From: Hyphomonadaceae bacterium ML37
GTDB taxonomy: Bacteria > Pseudomonadota > Alphaproteobacteria > Caulobacterales > Maricaulaceae
DNA: 64,000 nucleotides
Direction of reading: 5' to 3'
Assembly: GCA_027627685.1 (NCBI GenBank)
Contig: CP091241.1
Location: 767,149 to 831,148, forward strand
Position numbers and translations under genes: made by a program. The notes under the pieces are model-generated. The model saw only the letters and a list, made by a program, of their open reading frames with translations, made no database searches and had not been told where the DNA came from. Positions 1 through 9,000 of this stretch are shown here, piece by piece (the stretch's first letter is position 1; each line of letters starts with the position of its first letter).

Positions 1-228
1 CTGCCCATGCTCGCCGCCGAACTGCTATCGGTGGGCGAGGAGGTGGGTGATCTCGCGCCGGCTGCGGAACGCCTTGCGCGCTTCTATGAAACACGCGTTC
101 AGAATGATGCGCGCCGCGCCGCACAACTGATCGGACCTCTGGTCATCATCCTGGCCGGTCTTGTCATCGGCGCCGTTATCGTATCGATTCTGCTGGCGTT
201 GGTGAGTGTCAGCGCCGTGAGCTTCTGA
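1..228 (+). CDS. gspF: Type II secretion inner-membrane protein GspF, C-terminal fragment
   Basis: This reading frame is open from the first base and stops at 226-228, so only the last 75 codons of the gene lie in the window. It ends in a long hydrophobic helix (about LIGPLVIILAGLVIGAVIVS) followed by a short tail, as at the C-terminus of GspF/PilC platform proteins. The residues before the helix (RLARFYETRVQNDARRAAQL) match the usual cytoplasmic approach to the last membrane segment. GspF is the inner-membrane platform that links the secretion ATPase to the pseudopilus. gspG begins 10 bp downstream, which fixes the assignment. The 5' part of the gene, and presumably gspE and gspD, lie outside. 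Confidence 0.85.
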   Translation: MPMLAAELLSVGEEVGDLAPAAERLARFYETRVQNDARRAAQLIGPLVIILAGLVIGAVIVSILLALVSVSAVSF

Positions 229-238
229 AGGAGCCGAC

Positions 239-679
239 ATGAACAAGCATCATCGCCGGCGCGCCCGGCGCGCACGAGCCGGCTTCACGCTGACCGAGCT
301 TATGGTTGTGTTGCTTATCCTGGCGCTCCTGATCGCCCTGGTGACGCCCAACATCATTCGCTATGTCGGCCGCGCCCGGGTCCAGGCCGCCGAGGCGCAG
401 ATGGCCAATTTCGCCAGCGCCCTGGAAATGTACCGCCTGGAGGTCGGGCAATATCCCAACGCCGCCGCCGGACTGGGGGCGCTGATTTCCGCTCCGTCGG
501 ATGCGCGTAACTGGGCCGGACCATATCTTCCCGGCGGGCGCATTCCGGATGATCCTTGGGGGAACCCCTATGTTTACGAGCGCGCCTCGATGGACTGCTT
601 CGTCATCCGCTCCTACGGGCGCGACGGCGTCGCTGGCGGAACGGGAGAAGATGAAGATATCGCGCGCAGCGCCTGCTAG
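239..679 (+). CDS. gspG: Major pseudopilin GspG
   Basis: A protein of 146 residues with a short basic leader ending in Gly, then the class III prepilin motif FTLTELMVVLLILALLIAL, which carries the Glu at mature position 5 needed for assembly. The C-terminal part has the GspG signature DPWGNPYVY and a SYGRDG-like calcium-loop region. GspG is the main subunit of the periplasmic pseudopilus that pushes folded exoproteins through the secretin. Leader cleavage and N-methylation would be done by a GspO/PilD peptidase that is not in the window. AAGGAG sits just before the ATG. The 3' end overlaps gspH by 29 bp. Confidence 0.95.
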   Translation: MNKHHRRRARRARAGFTLTELMVVLLILALLIALVTPNIIRYVGRARVQAAEAQMANFASALEMYRLEVGQYPNAAAGLGALISAPSDARNWAGPYLPGGRIPDDPWGNPYVYERASMDCFVIRSYGRDGVAGGTGEDEDIARSAC

Positions 680-1133
680 GGAGCACCGCCGCAGCGGCTA
701 TACCCTGATCGAGCTGACGGTGGTGCTGGCGATTGTCGCGCTCATCGTCGCGCTGGTCGCGCCCAGACTTTTCATGCCGTCCAGCGCGGCCGAGATACGC
801 AAGGCGGCATCAATGATCGACACCGCGGCGCGTATGGCCCGGGCCGACGCGCGCATGAGCGGCCGTGACGCCCTCGTAATCATCGATCTGGACGCGCACA
901 CCGTAGAAGTCGCCCCGCGCGGACAGGTCAGGGCCTTGCCTGGCGCCGTCGAAATCGAGGCCCGGGTCGCCGATTCAGAACTGGTTGGCAGGCGGGCAGC
1001 GGTGCGGTTCCTGCCGGACGGCGGCGCCACCGGCGGCCGTTTCGACATCGAGCACGGGCGCATGCGCGGCTCGGTGAATGTCGACTGGATCACCGGAAAG
1101 GTTGGACATGCGCCCGCTGAGCAGACGCAATAG
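651..1133 (+). CDS. gspH: Minor pseudopilin GspH
   Basis: A protein of 160 residues beginning MKISRAAP, with the prepilin cleavage motif RRSG then YTLIELTVVLAIVALIVALV (Glu at position 5). The frame is open much further upstream, but the ATG at 651 has a GGGAGAAG ribosome site and gives a normal leader length, so I prefer it. GspH is a minor pseudopilin near the tip complex. It lies between gspG and gspI and overlaps both slightly. The soluble part is beta-rich and poorly conserved, as is usual for this family. Confidence 0.88.
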   Translation: MKISRAAPAREHRRSGYTLIELTVVLAIVALIVALVAPRLFMPSSAAEIRKAASMIDTAARMARADARMSGRDALVIIDLDAHTVEVAPRGQVRALPGAVEIEARVADSELVGRRAAVRFLPDGGATGGRFDIEHGRMRGSVNVDWITGKVGHAPAEQTQ

Positions 1134-1479
1134 GTCCGGCTTCACGCTGGTTGAAGCGCTGGTGGCGATGCTCGTCGCGGCGGCCGGATTCGTGGCCATC
1201 TATCAGATCTATGCCAATGCCGCGCGCAGCGAGCGCGCCGCCACCGAGGTGGCTCAGGGCGTGCGTCTGGCCGAAGCGTTGCTGGCGCAGGTCCAGCTCG
1301 CCGCCGGAGACGCTCAAGACGGAGAGACCGATGGCTGGCGCTGGCGGGTCCATGCATCGCCGGCTCCGGCTCCCTATGAGCGCCAACTGCTGAACCTGGA
1401 GGCCGAGGTGCTGGCGCCATCGGGACGCCGGATTTCACTGGCCGTGGAGCGCGCCGCCACCACGCAGGCGCCGCAATGA
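1108..1479 (+). CDS. gspI: Minor pseudopilin GspI
   Basis: A protein of 123 residues starting MRPLSRRNRSG, followed by FTLVEALVAMLVAAAGFVAI, a canonical prepilin motif with Glu5. The length fits GspI (about 120-130). An earlier in-frame ATG at 1078 exists, but the one at 1108 follows a GGAAAGG site and gives an ordinary basic leader. In the family GspI forms the tip complex with GspJ and GspK and starts pseudopilus assembly. Its stop codon overlaps the gspJ start as ATGA. Confidence 0.88.
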   Translation: MRPLSRRNRSGFTLVEALVAMLVAAAGFVAIYQIYANAARSERAATEVAQGVRLAEALLAQVQLAAGDAQDGETDGWRWRVHASPAPAPYERQLLNLEAEVLAPSGRRISLAVERAATTQAPQ

Positions 1480-2156
1480 TAAAAGCGCATCCTGGCTCAA
1501 CGCGTGCGGGCCTGACACTGGCCGAGCTGCTGGTTGCGCTGTTTGTCAGCGCGCTTGCTCTGGGCATCTGCGCTGAGGGCGTGCGCCGGGCGCTCACGAT
1601 GCATGGCGCCATTGAACGTGGCCGTATTGAGCGCGAGGCGGTTTCCGCCGGGCTGGGCGCGGCGCGCGAGCGGCTGGAGCGGGCTGTGCCGTTGACGGGG
1701 CCAGGCCCGGCAGCTGATTCATCGCGTCTGGCGCTGTTTCATGGCGTGGCTGATGGGCTGATTTTTGTCGCGGCGGACCCGGGCTATCCATCCACCGCCG
1801 GGCTGTATGAGTACCGCATCACCGTTGAGTCCGCCGACGGGCTGCTGACGCTCACCCTGACGCGCCGTCCTCTGCTCGATGTGGCCGGGTTCAACGAAGA
1901 CGGCAGCGATCGCGAGACCTGGCCGCTGGCCGTCATCCATTCAGCGGCCCGCTTTGCGTACGCCGGACCGGATCTCGCCTGGCGTGAGGAATGGCGTGAT
2001 GAGCCGGTTCTGCCGGCTCTTGTGCGGATTACCATGGACGGCTCGATCATGATCGCCCGCCTGCCGGCCGCCCCCTCGCAGCCGGAGCCTGCGCCCGCCG
2101 AGGCCGGTGACGCTGAACAGCCGCCGCCGCCACCCGAAGCGGAGGGGCCGCAATGA
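1476..2156 (+). CDS. gspJ: Minor pseudopilin GspJ
   Basis: A protein of 226 residues with leader MIKAHPGSTRAG and the prepilin helix LTLAELLVALFVSALALGI (Glu5 kept). Length and position between gspI and gspK fit GspJ. The last 25 residues are rich in Pro, Glu and Ala and are probably disordered. Start and stop both overlap the neighbouring genes as ATGA, which suggests translational coupling of the tip-complex subunits. The sequence alone does not separate J from H strongly; gene order does. Confidence 0.85.
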   Translation: MIKAHPGSTRAGLTLAELLVALFVSALALGICAEGVRRALTMHGAIERGRIEREAVSAGLGAARERLERAVPLTGPGPAADSSRLALFHGVADGLIFVAADPGYPSTAGLYEYRITVESADGLLTLTLTRRPLLDVAGFNEDGSDRETWPLAVIHSAARFAYAGPDLAWREEWRDEPVLPALVRITMDGSIMIARLPAAPSQPEPAPAEAGDAEQPPPPPEAEGPQ

Positions 2157-3022
2157 CCGCGCGGCGCGGCGTCATCCTGGTGGCGATTGTCGCCCTGCTG
2201 GGCGGACTGTCCGTGGTTGCAGCGCTGGCCGCGATGGCGGGGCAGGTGTCGTTGCGCGGCTCGCTGGCCGATCATGAGCAGGCGCGGCTGCGTCTGGCGC
2301 TGGAAAGCGCAGCGGCGCGTGCGGCTGTCGGCCTGACGCTTGAAGATGACGCCGCTCGCTGGGTCCCTGACGGACGGGCCTACACGGTCCGGATCGACGA
2401 TGTAGACGTGACAGTCCGGGTCATCGCCGAGACCGGCCGGTTTGATCTCAATCAGGGCGATCCCGGCGTGTTACAGGCCTTGCTGGTTCGGCTCGGGGTC
2501 GAGTTTCGCCAGGCGTCTCGCGTGGCTCAGGGGCTCCAGGCGTGGCGCACGCCATCGCTCGACACCGTTGCGCGCTTTGATCCCGCCTATGCCGCCGCCG
2601 GCCTCGCGCAGCCCGGCCGCCGGCCTCTGCTGGCGCCAGAGGAATTCCGCCGCATTATCGGCGTGGACGGAGCGCTCTACGAGGCTGCCCGTCCTTATCT
2701 GACTGTGATTGGCGCCCCGGCGCCCGAGCCGGCCTTCGCGCCGCCCGAACTGCTGCTGGCCCTCGATCTGCCTGTGTCCCGGACGCGGCAAATTCTGGCG
2801 GCGCGGCGCGGGGGCGGCGGGCTCGCCAGCCAAGGCGAGACGCCGGTGACCGGGGGGCAAGTGGCTGTGTTCGCAGAGGCGCGGGCGCCGTCGGGCGCCG
2901 CCATGGCCCGGGAAATCGGGCTTGCCTTGATGGGAGCGAACGGGGAGTTTCAGATAACCTGGCGCAGGCCCATGAAGTTGGGCGAGGCCGGGGGCGTTCT
3001 GGAGGCGGATGCAGACCTATGA
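2153..3022 (+). CDS. gspK: Minor pseudopilin GspK
   Basis: A protein of 289 residues starting MTARRGVILVAIVALLGGLSVV, the pattern of GspK, whose N-terminal helix lacks the Glu5 of the other pseudopilins. The middle contains FDLNQGDPGVLQALL and further helical repeats typical of the GspK alpha domain, the large cap at the pseudopilus tip. It is a little shorter than many GspK proteins. It is ATGA-coupled to gspJ before it and gspL after it. Confidence 0.87.
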   Translation: MTARRGVILVAIVALLGGLSVVAALAAMAGQVSLRGSLADHEQARLRLALESAAARAAVGLTLEDDAARWVPDGRAYTVRIDDVDVTVRVIAETGRFDLNQGDPGVLQALLVRLGVEFRQASRVAQGLQAWRTPSLDTVARFDPAYAAAGLAQPGRRPLLAPEEFRRIIGVDGALYEAARPYLTVIGAPAPEPAFAPPELLLALDLPVSRTRQILAARRGGGGLASQGETPVTGGQVAVFAEARAPSGAAMAREIGLALMGANGEFQITWRRPMKLGEAGGVLEADADL

Positions 3023-4041
3023 CGACGCTGGGGACCCCATTGGCCTCGATGCTGTCCGCCTGGCGGGAGGATGTGGATTCGGCGGCCTTCGCCATGCCGC
3101 GGGTTCGCACGGTCCTTGAACGGCGGTGGCGCATCTTGCGGGTCGAAGTCGGCGGCATGCGCTATCTCGATACGCACGGCGCTGAGGCGGAAATCCCCAA
3201 TGACCTGCCGGACAGCGAAGCGCGGGCGCACATCGCAGCCCTGTCCCGGTCCGGGCCCCTTGTCCTTCGCTTCGCCCAGCCGCTCGGATTTCGTACGGTG
3301 ACGAAGTTCCCCGTCGCCGCAGCCTCGCATCTCGACGCCGCCGCCCGCCTGGCCTTGCCGCGCCTGTCGCCGCTGCCGCCTGCCAATGTGGTGCTGGCCA
3401 TCGAACATCATCAGTCCGACCCCGACAACGAAAACTGGTTGCAGGTGCAATTGGCCATCGTGCGCAAGGATGTGCTTGAAACCTCGCTCCAACGCGCAGC
3501 TTCGCTGGGATTGGCTCCGGTTGCCACCGATCTGGAGGGCGCCGCGCCGCTTGGGGCGCCCAATTATGATTTGCGGACAGGCAAAAGAGGCGCGGGCGGC
3601 CACCGGTCCGTGTTCCGTTGGGCCATGGGGATCGCCGCGCTGGCCTTGATCGTGTCGGCGGCAGGCTGGGCGGATACGGCTCTGCGCCTGCAGCCGCAGC
3701 TGGATGAGCGGCGAGGCAGTCTGATCGCCGGCCCTGTCTCCGAGGCGGCCAATGCGCAGGCGCAGGTCAAGGCGTCAGCCGGATCGGCGACCGCGGCGAT
3801 TGCCGACCTGTCGCGCCGCCTGCCCGACGGCGCCTATCTGACCGCGCTCGACTATCGCGATGGCGTATTGCGGATCAACGGCTTCGCCGCCGACGCGGCG
3901 GCGGCGTTGCGGGCGCTGGATGCATCGCCGGAGTTTGACGGCGCCGCCTTTGCCGGCGCCACGGTGCGCGACGATGGCAATGGGCTGGAGCGGTTCGAGA
4001 TCGTCCTGTCTCATCGGCCCGGCGACGGAGCAGAATCATGA
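3019..4041 (+). CDS. gspL: Type II secretion protein GspL (PilM/PilN-like bitopic protein)
   Basis: A protein of 340 residues with a soluble N-terminal part of about 200 residues, one membrane helix near residues 203-222 (WAMGIAALALIVSAAGWADT) and a periplasmic C-terminal part with a ferredoxin-like pattern ending near FEIVLSHRPG. This is the bitopic layout of GspL, which ties the ATPase GspE to the membrane and pairs with GspM. It is on the short side for GspL, so the cytoplasmic actin-like region may be reduced. The call depends on position between gspK and gspM; a PilN-like description would fit the C-terminal half equally well. Confidence 0.78.
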   Translation: MTTLGTPLASMLSAWREDVDSAAFAMPRVRTVLERRWRILRVEVGGMRYLDTHGAEAEIPNDLPDSEARAHIAALSRSGPLVLRFAQPLGFRTVTKFPVAAASHLDAAARLALPRLSPLPPANVVLAIEHHQSDPDNENWLQVQLAIVRKDVLETSLQRAASLGLAPVATDLEGAAPLGAPNYDLRTGKRGAGGHRSVFRWAMGIAALALIVSAAGWADTALRLQPQLDERRGSLIAGPVSEAANAQAQVKASAGSATAAIADLSRRLPDGAYLTALDYRDGVLRINGFAADAAAALRALDASPEFDGAAFAGATVRDDGNGLERFEIVLSHRPGDGAES

Positions 4042-4523
4042 CCCCTGCAACGCGCCGGATGCTATCCGTCACCGCCTGCGCGGTGATCGTGGTGGCCGCA
4101 CTGGGTTCAGCCGGGGCTACGGCGGGCGCCTGGATGGGGACGAGGGCGGCGCTTTCGGCGACCGAACAACGTGCTCAATCAGCCGCATCGGCCGACCCGT
4201 CCCGTTTTCTCGCCAGCGGCGCAACGCGGGCCGAGGCCAGCGCGGAGCTCCAGGACCGGCTGGCCGTGGCCGCCCGGTCGGCAGGCGCATCGCTGACGCG
4301 GGTGCGGTTCTCCGCCGAGGACGCCGGCGAGCCGATCCGCATTTCGCTGGAGGTTGAAGCCGAAGGGGGGCTGGGCGAACTGGCGCGCTTTATCCACGCC
4401 GTAGAGGCGGCGCCTCCTGCGGTGGGCGTCACACGTATGCGGCTGGCCTCATCGGGTGAGGGGGGCCGGCTCGTCCTCACCGCTCAGGTGGAAGCACGCC
4501 GATACCCGCAGGTTTCGCCATGA
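4038..4523 (+). CDS. gspM: Type II secretion protein GspM
   Basis: A protein of 161 residues with an N-terminal membrane helix (about residues 9-30), then a helical stretch and a small alpha/beta domain (RVRFSAEDAGEPIRISLEVE; LARFIHAVEAAPPAVGVTRM), the ferredoxin-like fold of GspM/PilO proteins. GspM partners GspL in the inner-membrane assembly platform. The start overlaps the gspL stop and the stop overlaps the next gene, both by ATGA. Family members share little sequence, so the call leans on order and fold pattern. Confidence 0.78.
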   Translation: MTPATRRMLSVTACAVIVVAALGSAGATAGAWMGTRAALSATEQRAQSAASADPSRFLASGATRAEASAELQDRLAVAARSAGASLTRVRFSAEDAGEPIRISLEVEAEGGLGELARFIHAVEAAPPAVGVTRMRLASSGEGGRLVLTAQVEARRYPQVSP

Positions 4524-5005
4524 ATCGCCGCCAGGTCATTCTGTTCGGCGTTGCAGGCTTGCTCGCCGTGCTCGTCGCTCTGGACTATGCGCGGCGGTCG
4601 TACTGGGAGCAGCCGGAGCAGCCGGCTGTTTCGTCGCGCGTCGACGGCGCCCCGGTGGCTGACGCCGGCCCGTTTCTTCCAGACTTTGAGGCCTTTGATG
4701 TGATCGATCAGCGTCCGCTGTTTGCGGCGTCGCGCCGTCCGCCGCCCCGGACCCTGCAAGAGCCGTCCATGCCTGCGCCGGTGATGCGTGCGCAGGACGA
4801 TGTCCGTCCGTCCTTCCTGATTTCCGGTGTGATCTCCGGTCCCGATGGCCTGACGGTGGTGCTGGTGCGCGAAGGGGGCGAAAGCCGCCGCATTTATGCC
4901 GGCGAAACCTTCAATGGCTGGCGGATCGACAGCGTGAATGCAGACAGTGTGATCGTGACCCAAGGCAATTCGCGATGGCGCTTGCCGGTGGGGCAAAGCG
5001 ATTAA
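4520..5005 (+). CDS. GspC/GspN-like type II secretion protein (HR domain)
   Basis: A protein of 161 residues with a single N-terminal membrane helix (VILFGVAGLLAVLVALDYA), a proline-rich linker, and a small C-terminal beta domain (SFLISGVISGPDGLTVVLV to SVIVTQGNSRWRLPVG). The segment FDVIDQRPLFAASRRPPP is the 'RPLF..RRP' signature that opens the homology region of GspC/PilP-type proteins, which connect the inner membrane to the secretin. It is the last gene of the operon, whereas gspC more often opens it. I therefore leave the symbol blank between GspC and the short GspN-type proteins. Confidence 0.72.
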   Translation: MNRRQVILFGVAGLLAVLVALDYARRSYWEQPEQPAVSSRVDGAPVADAGPFLPDFEAFDVIDQRPLFAASRRPPPRTLQEPSMPAPVMRAQDDVRPSFLISGVISGPDGLTVVLVREGGESRRIYAGETFNGWRIDSVNADSVIVTQGNSRWRLPVGQSD

Positions 5006-5121
5006 GGCGCAGTCGACGCGCTCGTCGAGCCTGTTTGTATTCAGACAGGGCTTCAGGCCTGGCTGGCCGCCCTGGCAGGGGTCTTCAGTTCCAACCCCCT
5101 CCGGCGCAGGAAGGGCGGCAG

Positions 5122-5811
5122 TCAGCCTTCGCTGGACTGGCTTTCGTGCTGGCGCAGGGCGTTCACAAGCGCCCTGAGATCGGCCTGCGCGCGTCGGGTT
5201 GCTTCAGCCATTTGTGCGTCTGATGCCGCTTCGGGCTGGGCCGCGTCGCCAGCGGGGCCGCGGTCAGGCGCTGCCGCCCCGGCCGCACCGCCGGTGGCGG
5301 ATACAGGCGCCCCCGCGCCACGATCCTGCGTGTCGTCCTGCTCTGCGAACAGATAGGGCTGGACCTGATTTTGGAGCATGGCCGCCAGACGGGCCGTGTC
5401 TTCAGGCGAGGCCTCGAACGAGTCGGCGAGGCGCTGGGGCTCGGGCCGCTGGCTCGGGGTGGGGTCCGCGCCCATGCGGCCGGACAGAAGCACCAGGCGT
5501 TGACCGGACGTGTCCGCTGCGGCCGTCTCGTCATAGACGAGCACGTAGTCACGATCACGCAGCAGGGCCTGCAGCACGTGTTCCAAGGAGCCTTCAAGAG
5601 CGACATTGAAGACCCGCTCGCTCGCAAACCGCTCCGCGCCTGTGAGCGTGAAACCGGCCTGAGCGCCCAACCCATGCAGGACGTCACCCAGGCGCTGATC
5701 GTCTGCAGACACGCGCCAGACGCCGTCAGCCTGCTCAATGCGGATATCGTCATGGGCCGGCGCAGCCGCCAGCAGCAGCACCACACCGGCAGTCGCGATT
5801 GAATTGAGCAT
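5122..5811 (-). CDS. Secreted STN (secretin/TonB N0-like) domain protein
   Basis: A protein of 229 residues with a signal peptide (MLNSIATAGVVLLLAAAPAH), then a domain of about 70 residues containing RLGDVLHGLGAQAGFTLTG and VFNVALEGSLEHVLQALL, the pattern of the STN/N0 domain of secretins and TonB receptors. The C-terminal half is rich in Ala, Gly, Asp and Gln with a helical end. There is no secretin barrel. The start is ATG 5811 with AGGGA upstream; a TTG two codons earlier is also in frame. It converges with the T2SS operon, so it may be a small accessory that docks to secretin or pseudopilus parts. That role is inference. Confidence 0.65.
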   Translation of the reverse strand: MLNSIATAGVVLLLAAAPAHDDIRIEQADGVWRVSADDQRLGDVLHGLGAQAGFTLTGAERFASERVFNVALEGSLEHVLQALLRDRDYVLVYDETAAADTSGQRLVLLSGRMGADPTPSQRPEPQRLADSFEASPEDTARLAAMLQNQVQPYLFAEQDDTQDRGAGAPVSATGGAAGAAAPDRGPAGDAAQPEAASDAQMAEATRRAQADLRALVNALRQHESQSSEG

Positions 5812-5995
5812 GTGCAAGTCCCTCGACTGGATCTGCAGGGAGCCAAAGCCCGCAAGCAGATACGTGACTGACCAAATTCGGCGCCCGTTGAGTATGGACG
5901 CTTATCCTGAACGAACCGGCGCGAGCGGCCAAGCCTGTGGCCATGTCCCGCCGTTCCGCCTGTCGTCCGTCTGACCGTTGCGCGTCCGCGGAGAC

Positions 5996-6032
5996 CAGCA
6001 CAACCCTTGGCCACGGGCTTCGGGTTGTGCTG
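5996..6032. terminator. Strong hairpin between the subtilase and STN genes
   Basis: Perfect 11-bp inverted repeat: CAGCACAACCC at 5996-6006 and GGGTTGTGCTG at 6022-6032, with a 15-base loop. It lies just after the stop of the minus-strand subtilase gene. There is no clear T-run on either strand, so it may be a mRNA 3' stabiliser or weak terminator rather than a classical intrinsic terminator. Confidence 0.5.
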
Positions 6033-6066
6033 ACACGCGAGACGCTGGCCGCGTCAGTCGGAAAAG

Positions 6067-9000
6067 TTACTCCGACGTACGGACCGCGACGCTTGAGCCA
6101 CCGACGAGGACGCCGCTGCCACCCGTATCGACGAAGCGGACCTCGATCCGGTTTGTGGCCGGGGCGAAAGCGATGGCCTGACCCTGGCCTTCGACCCGGA
6201 TAGAGAAGGTTCGGATCGCATTTTGATCGAAGGGCGCAGTCACGCTGGCCGTTCTGGGCGAGAGGCAGACGCCCGTGTCCGGATTGGTTTCGCAGATCGA
6301 CAGGTTCACCGGAAGGCCGTTAACAGTGGCTTCCGGCGAGACCTGAACCGCGGTCGACGGCGCCCCGATATTGATCGCGGAAACCGCAAACGCCGTCGCG
6401 CCACCGGCAGGCAGCACAGAGACGCCGGGTTGGCTGCCAATGGTCGCGGCAACCGAGATCAGATCGGGGACTTCATCAGCGGCAGATGTCAGCACCATGG
6501 TGTTGACGCCTTCGACCGTGAGAGCCGGCGCGATATTGGCGCAGGTGAACACCGGGGCAAACACTTCGCCATTGAAGGTCACGCCCGGATCGAAAGCGAA
6601 TACAAAGCTTCTTGCGGCGCCCGGAGCGATCGGCACCTCAGGATCATTTGGACCAACCGGTTCGTTTGTCGACGGGTTTGTCTCGCGATAGGTGAACAGG
6701 CCAGGGAAGCCTGACGGAGGCGCAATAAGACAGTCGACGCCTGCATGATTGGCGCTCGCCGGATTGATGATGGTGGCGAAAGCCGTCGCCTGGTCTCCAA
6801 TACGAATGGATCTTGCATTTGGGAGCACGGCGGCGCGCAGGCGGTGGTTTTCGACCGCGTCCAGCATGAAGTTGGCCCGGAGCATGCCCTGGGCTCCGTC
6901 AAATGCGACGAAGTAGGTCTGCCCGGCCTGGCCCTCGAAACGCACCACTGCCGGTGGGTGCGGTGACATGTCGGTAGCGGAGAAATCCTCCTCAGACGCA
7001 TCGGAAACCACTTCTGTCAGATTGCCCGGGGCGCCTGAATACACGGCTATCCGCGTGGGTATCTGAGACCCGGTCGTGTCAATCACGGCGCTGGAGTTGA
7101 TCTCGAAGTTCAGGCGGAACCACACGGACGCAAATGCGGCCGAGCCGGCGTGAGCCGGTTCGCCCGATTCCGCTGTGGCGCCGATAGTGGTCCAAAGCGA
7201 CGATCCGCCGAGCGGGTCGTCAGCGCTGATCACCACCTCGACCGCGTCAGCAATGTTATCATTCGCCGGTGCGCTCATCTGGAGGAGGTTCAGAACGGCA
7301 TTGCCAGTGTCCCCGTTATACCCGTCCACAGCGATGGCATAGGTTTCACCTGCCTCGGCGGTGAACTGGACGCAGCTAAACAAACCAGAACCCGCATCCG
7401 GACAGTCGTCATTCTGTGCGACCATCGTCAGACCGCCCACGTCTGAGCCTGTATAGACGGCAAGCGTGGTGTCAAAATCATTGTCGGCGACCTGGTCTCG
7501 CGCTGTATCCACGCGGATCGTCCCGTCTGCAGGCGCGCGCCAGCTCCACCAGACCGACGCTCCGCCCGCATTGTTTGCGTGATTGGGCTCGCCTGGTTCC
7601 TTGCTGGCGCCTTCATTACTGAATGACGTCTGCACCATCAGCCCGCTCAGGTGGAAAGCGTTTTCGAAGTCATCATTCGGAACAGGCGGGGGAGGCGGAG
7701 CCGTGACGGTCACGTACGCGGCGCGCGAAGTCGTGTCGCCTCCACCGGTGGTGAAGTTAATATTGCCGAAATACTCGCCTGCGGAGCCAAAGGCTGCTGC
7801 GTTCACGGACACTTGCACCGTGGTGGTAGCGCCGGGCGCCAGGCTGCCATTCGCGGTCAGGGCCGCATCCAGTCCGGATGCGGATGCGGGCGCCGGGCTG
7901 GTGAACTGCAGGAAGGCCGCATCGCTGCTGACGGTCCAGTTCAGGGTCGAACCGCCATTATTGCGAAGGGTGTATGTCCGGGTCCCGAAACTTCCTGGTT
8001 CATCCAACGCGCCTTCAGTTACGAAGAAGTCTGTCGGCGTCACGCCCATCACCCCGGCGTTCCCGCCGCCTTCCAGCATCTGGGCGGCCAGATCGACCCG
8101 GATCCGCGGTTGGGTGATGTTGTTGCTCGGGTTGGTCACCGGCGTGCCGGTCGCCTGCAGGGCGGCCAGCGCGTCGCCCACTGAGGCGCTAGGGAAGGCG
8201 TCGAACAGGAGCGCGAAGGCGCCCGCGGCATGCGGCGCGGCCATGGACGTCCCGGAGGCGCGCGTGGCGCGCGCCTCGCCGGAATCGTTGATGCTGTGGG
8301 TCGCCGCATCAATCGATTGCCCCGGCGCCAGCAAGGCGACCAGAGGCGACGAATTGGAGAAACTGGACAGGCTGTCGGTCTTGGTCGTCGACCCTGTTGC
8401 GATCGCCCCCGGGATACAGGCCGGCGCGCCGATGGAGTCGGAGAAACCGTCATTGCCAGATGCGATCACAGTCGCGACCCCGGCGTCTCTGAGATTATTG
8501 ATCACGGTCGCTCGCGAGTCGCCCGGACAAGCGTCATAGAAGCGGCCGCCACCCAGGCTCATATTGATGACCCGCAGGTTCAGCGCGACGTGATTGGAGA
8601 ACAGCCATTCCAGCGCCGAGACCTGGCTGGAGGTGAAAGACCGGGTGCAGGGCGGGGTCGTGGAGCCGCAAATGTCTGCATCGTCGAAACGTGTAAACAC
8701 CTGCACGGCGATGATGTCGGAGTCGGGCGCCATGCCGGTCAGGTTTAGGCCGGGGGCGTTCGAGGCTTCGAATGTGGCGCCAGACGCGATGCCAGCCACG
8801 TGAGTGCCGTGGAAGCAGCCTGCGGCGCCTTCGCCCGGCGCATCAGCCTCGTTCTCGCAATTGTCACCCGCATCGACGCTTTCGGTGTCAATCGGACCGC
8901 CATTCGGGCAGAAGCTCGTTGCGTTCTGGCCGGCACTGGTGACCGAAAAGCAGACCGAGCCCGTGATGCGGTCGGCGAAGGCGGGGTGCTGGTGATCCAC

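Noticed and set aside
501-650. Longer N-terminus for GspH from ATG 501
   Set aside because: It would add 50 residues before the prepilin leader, overlapping gspG in another frame, with no ribosome site. ATG 651 gives a normal leader.
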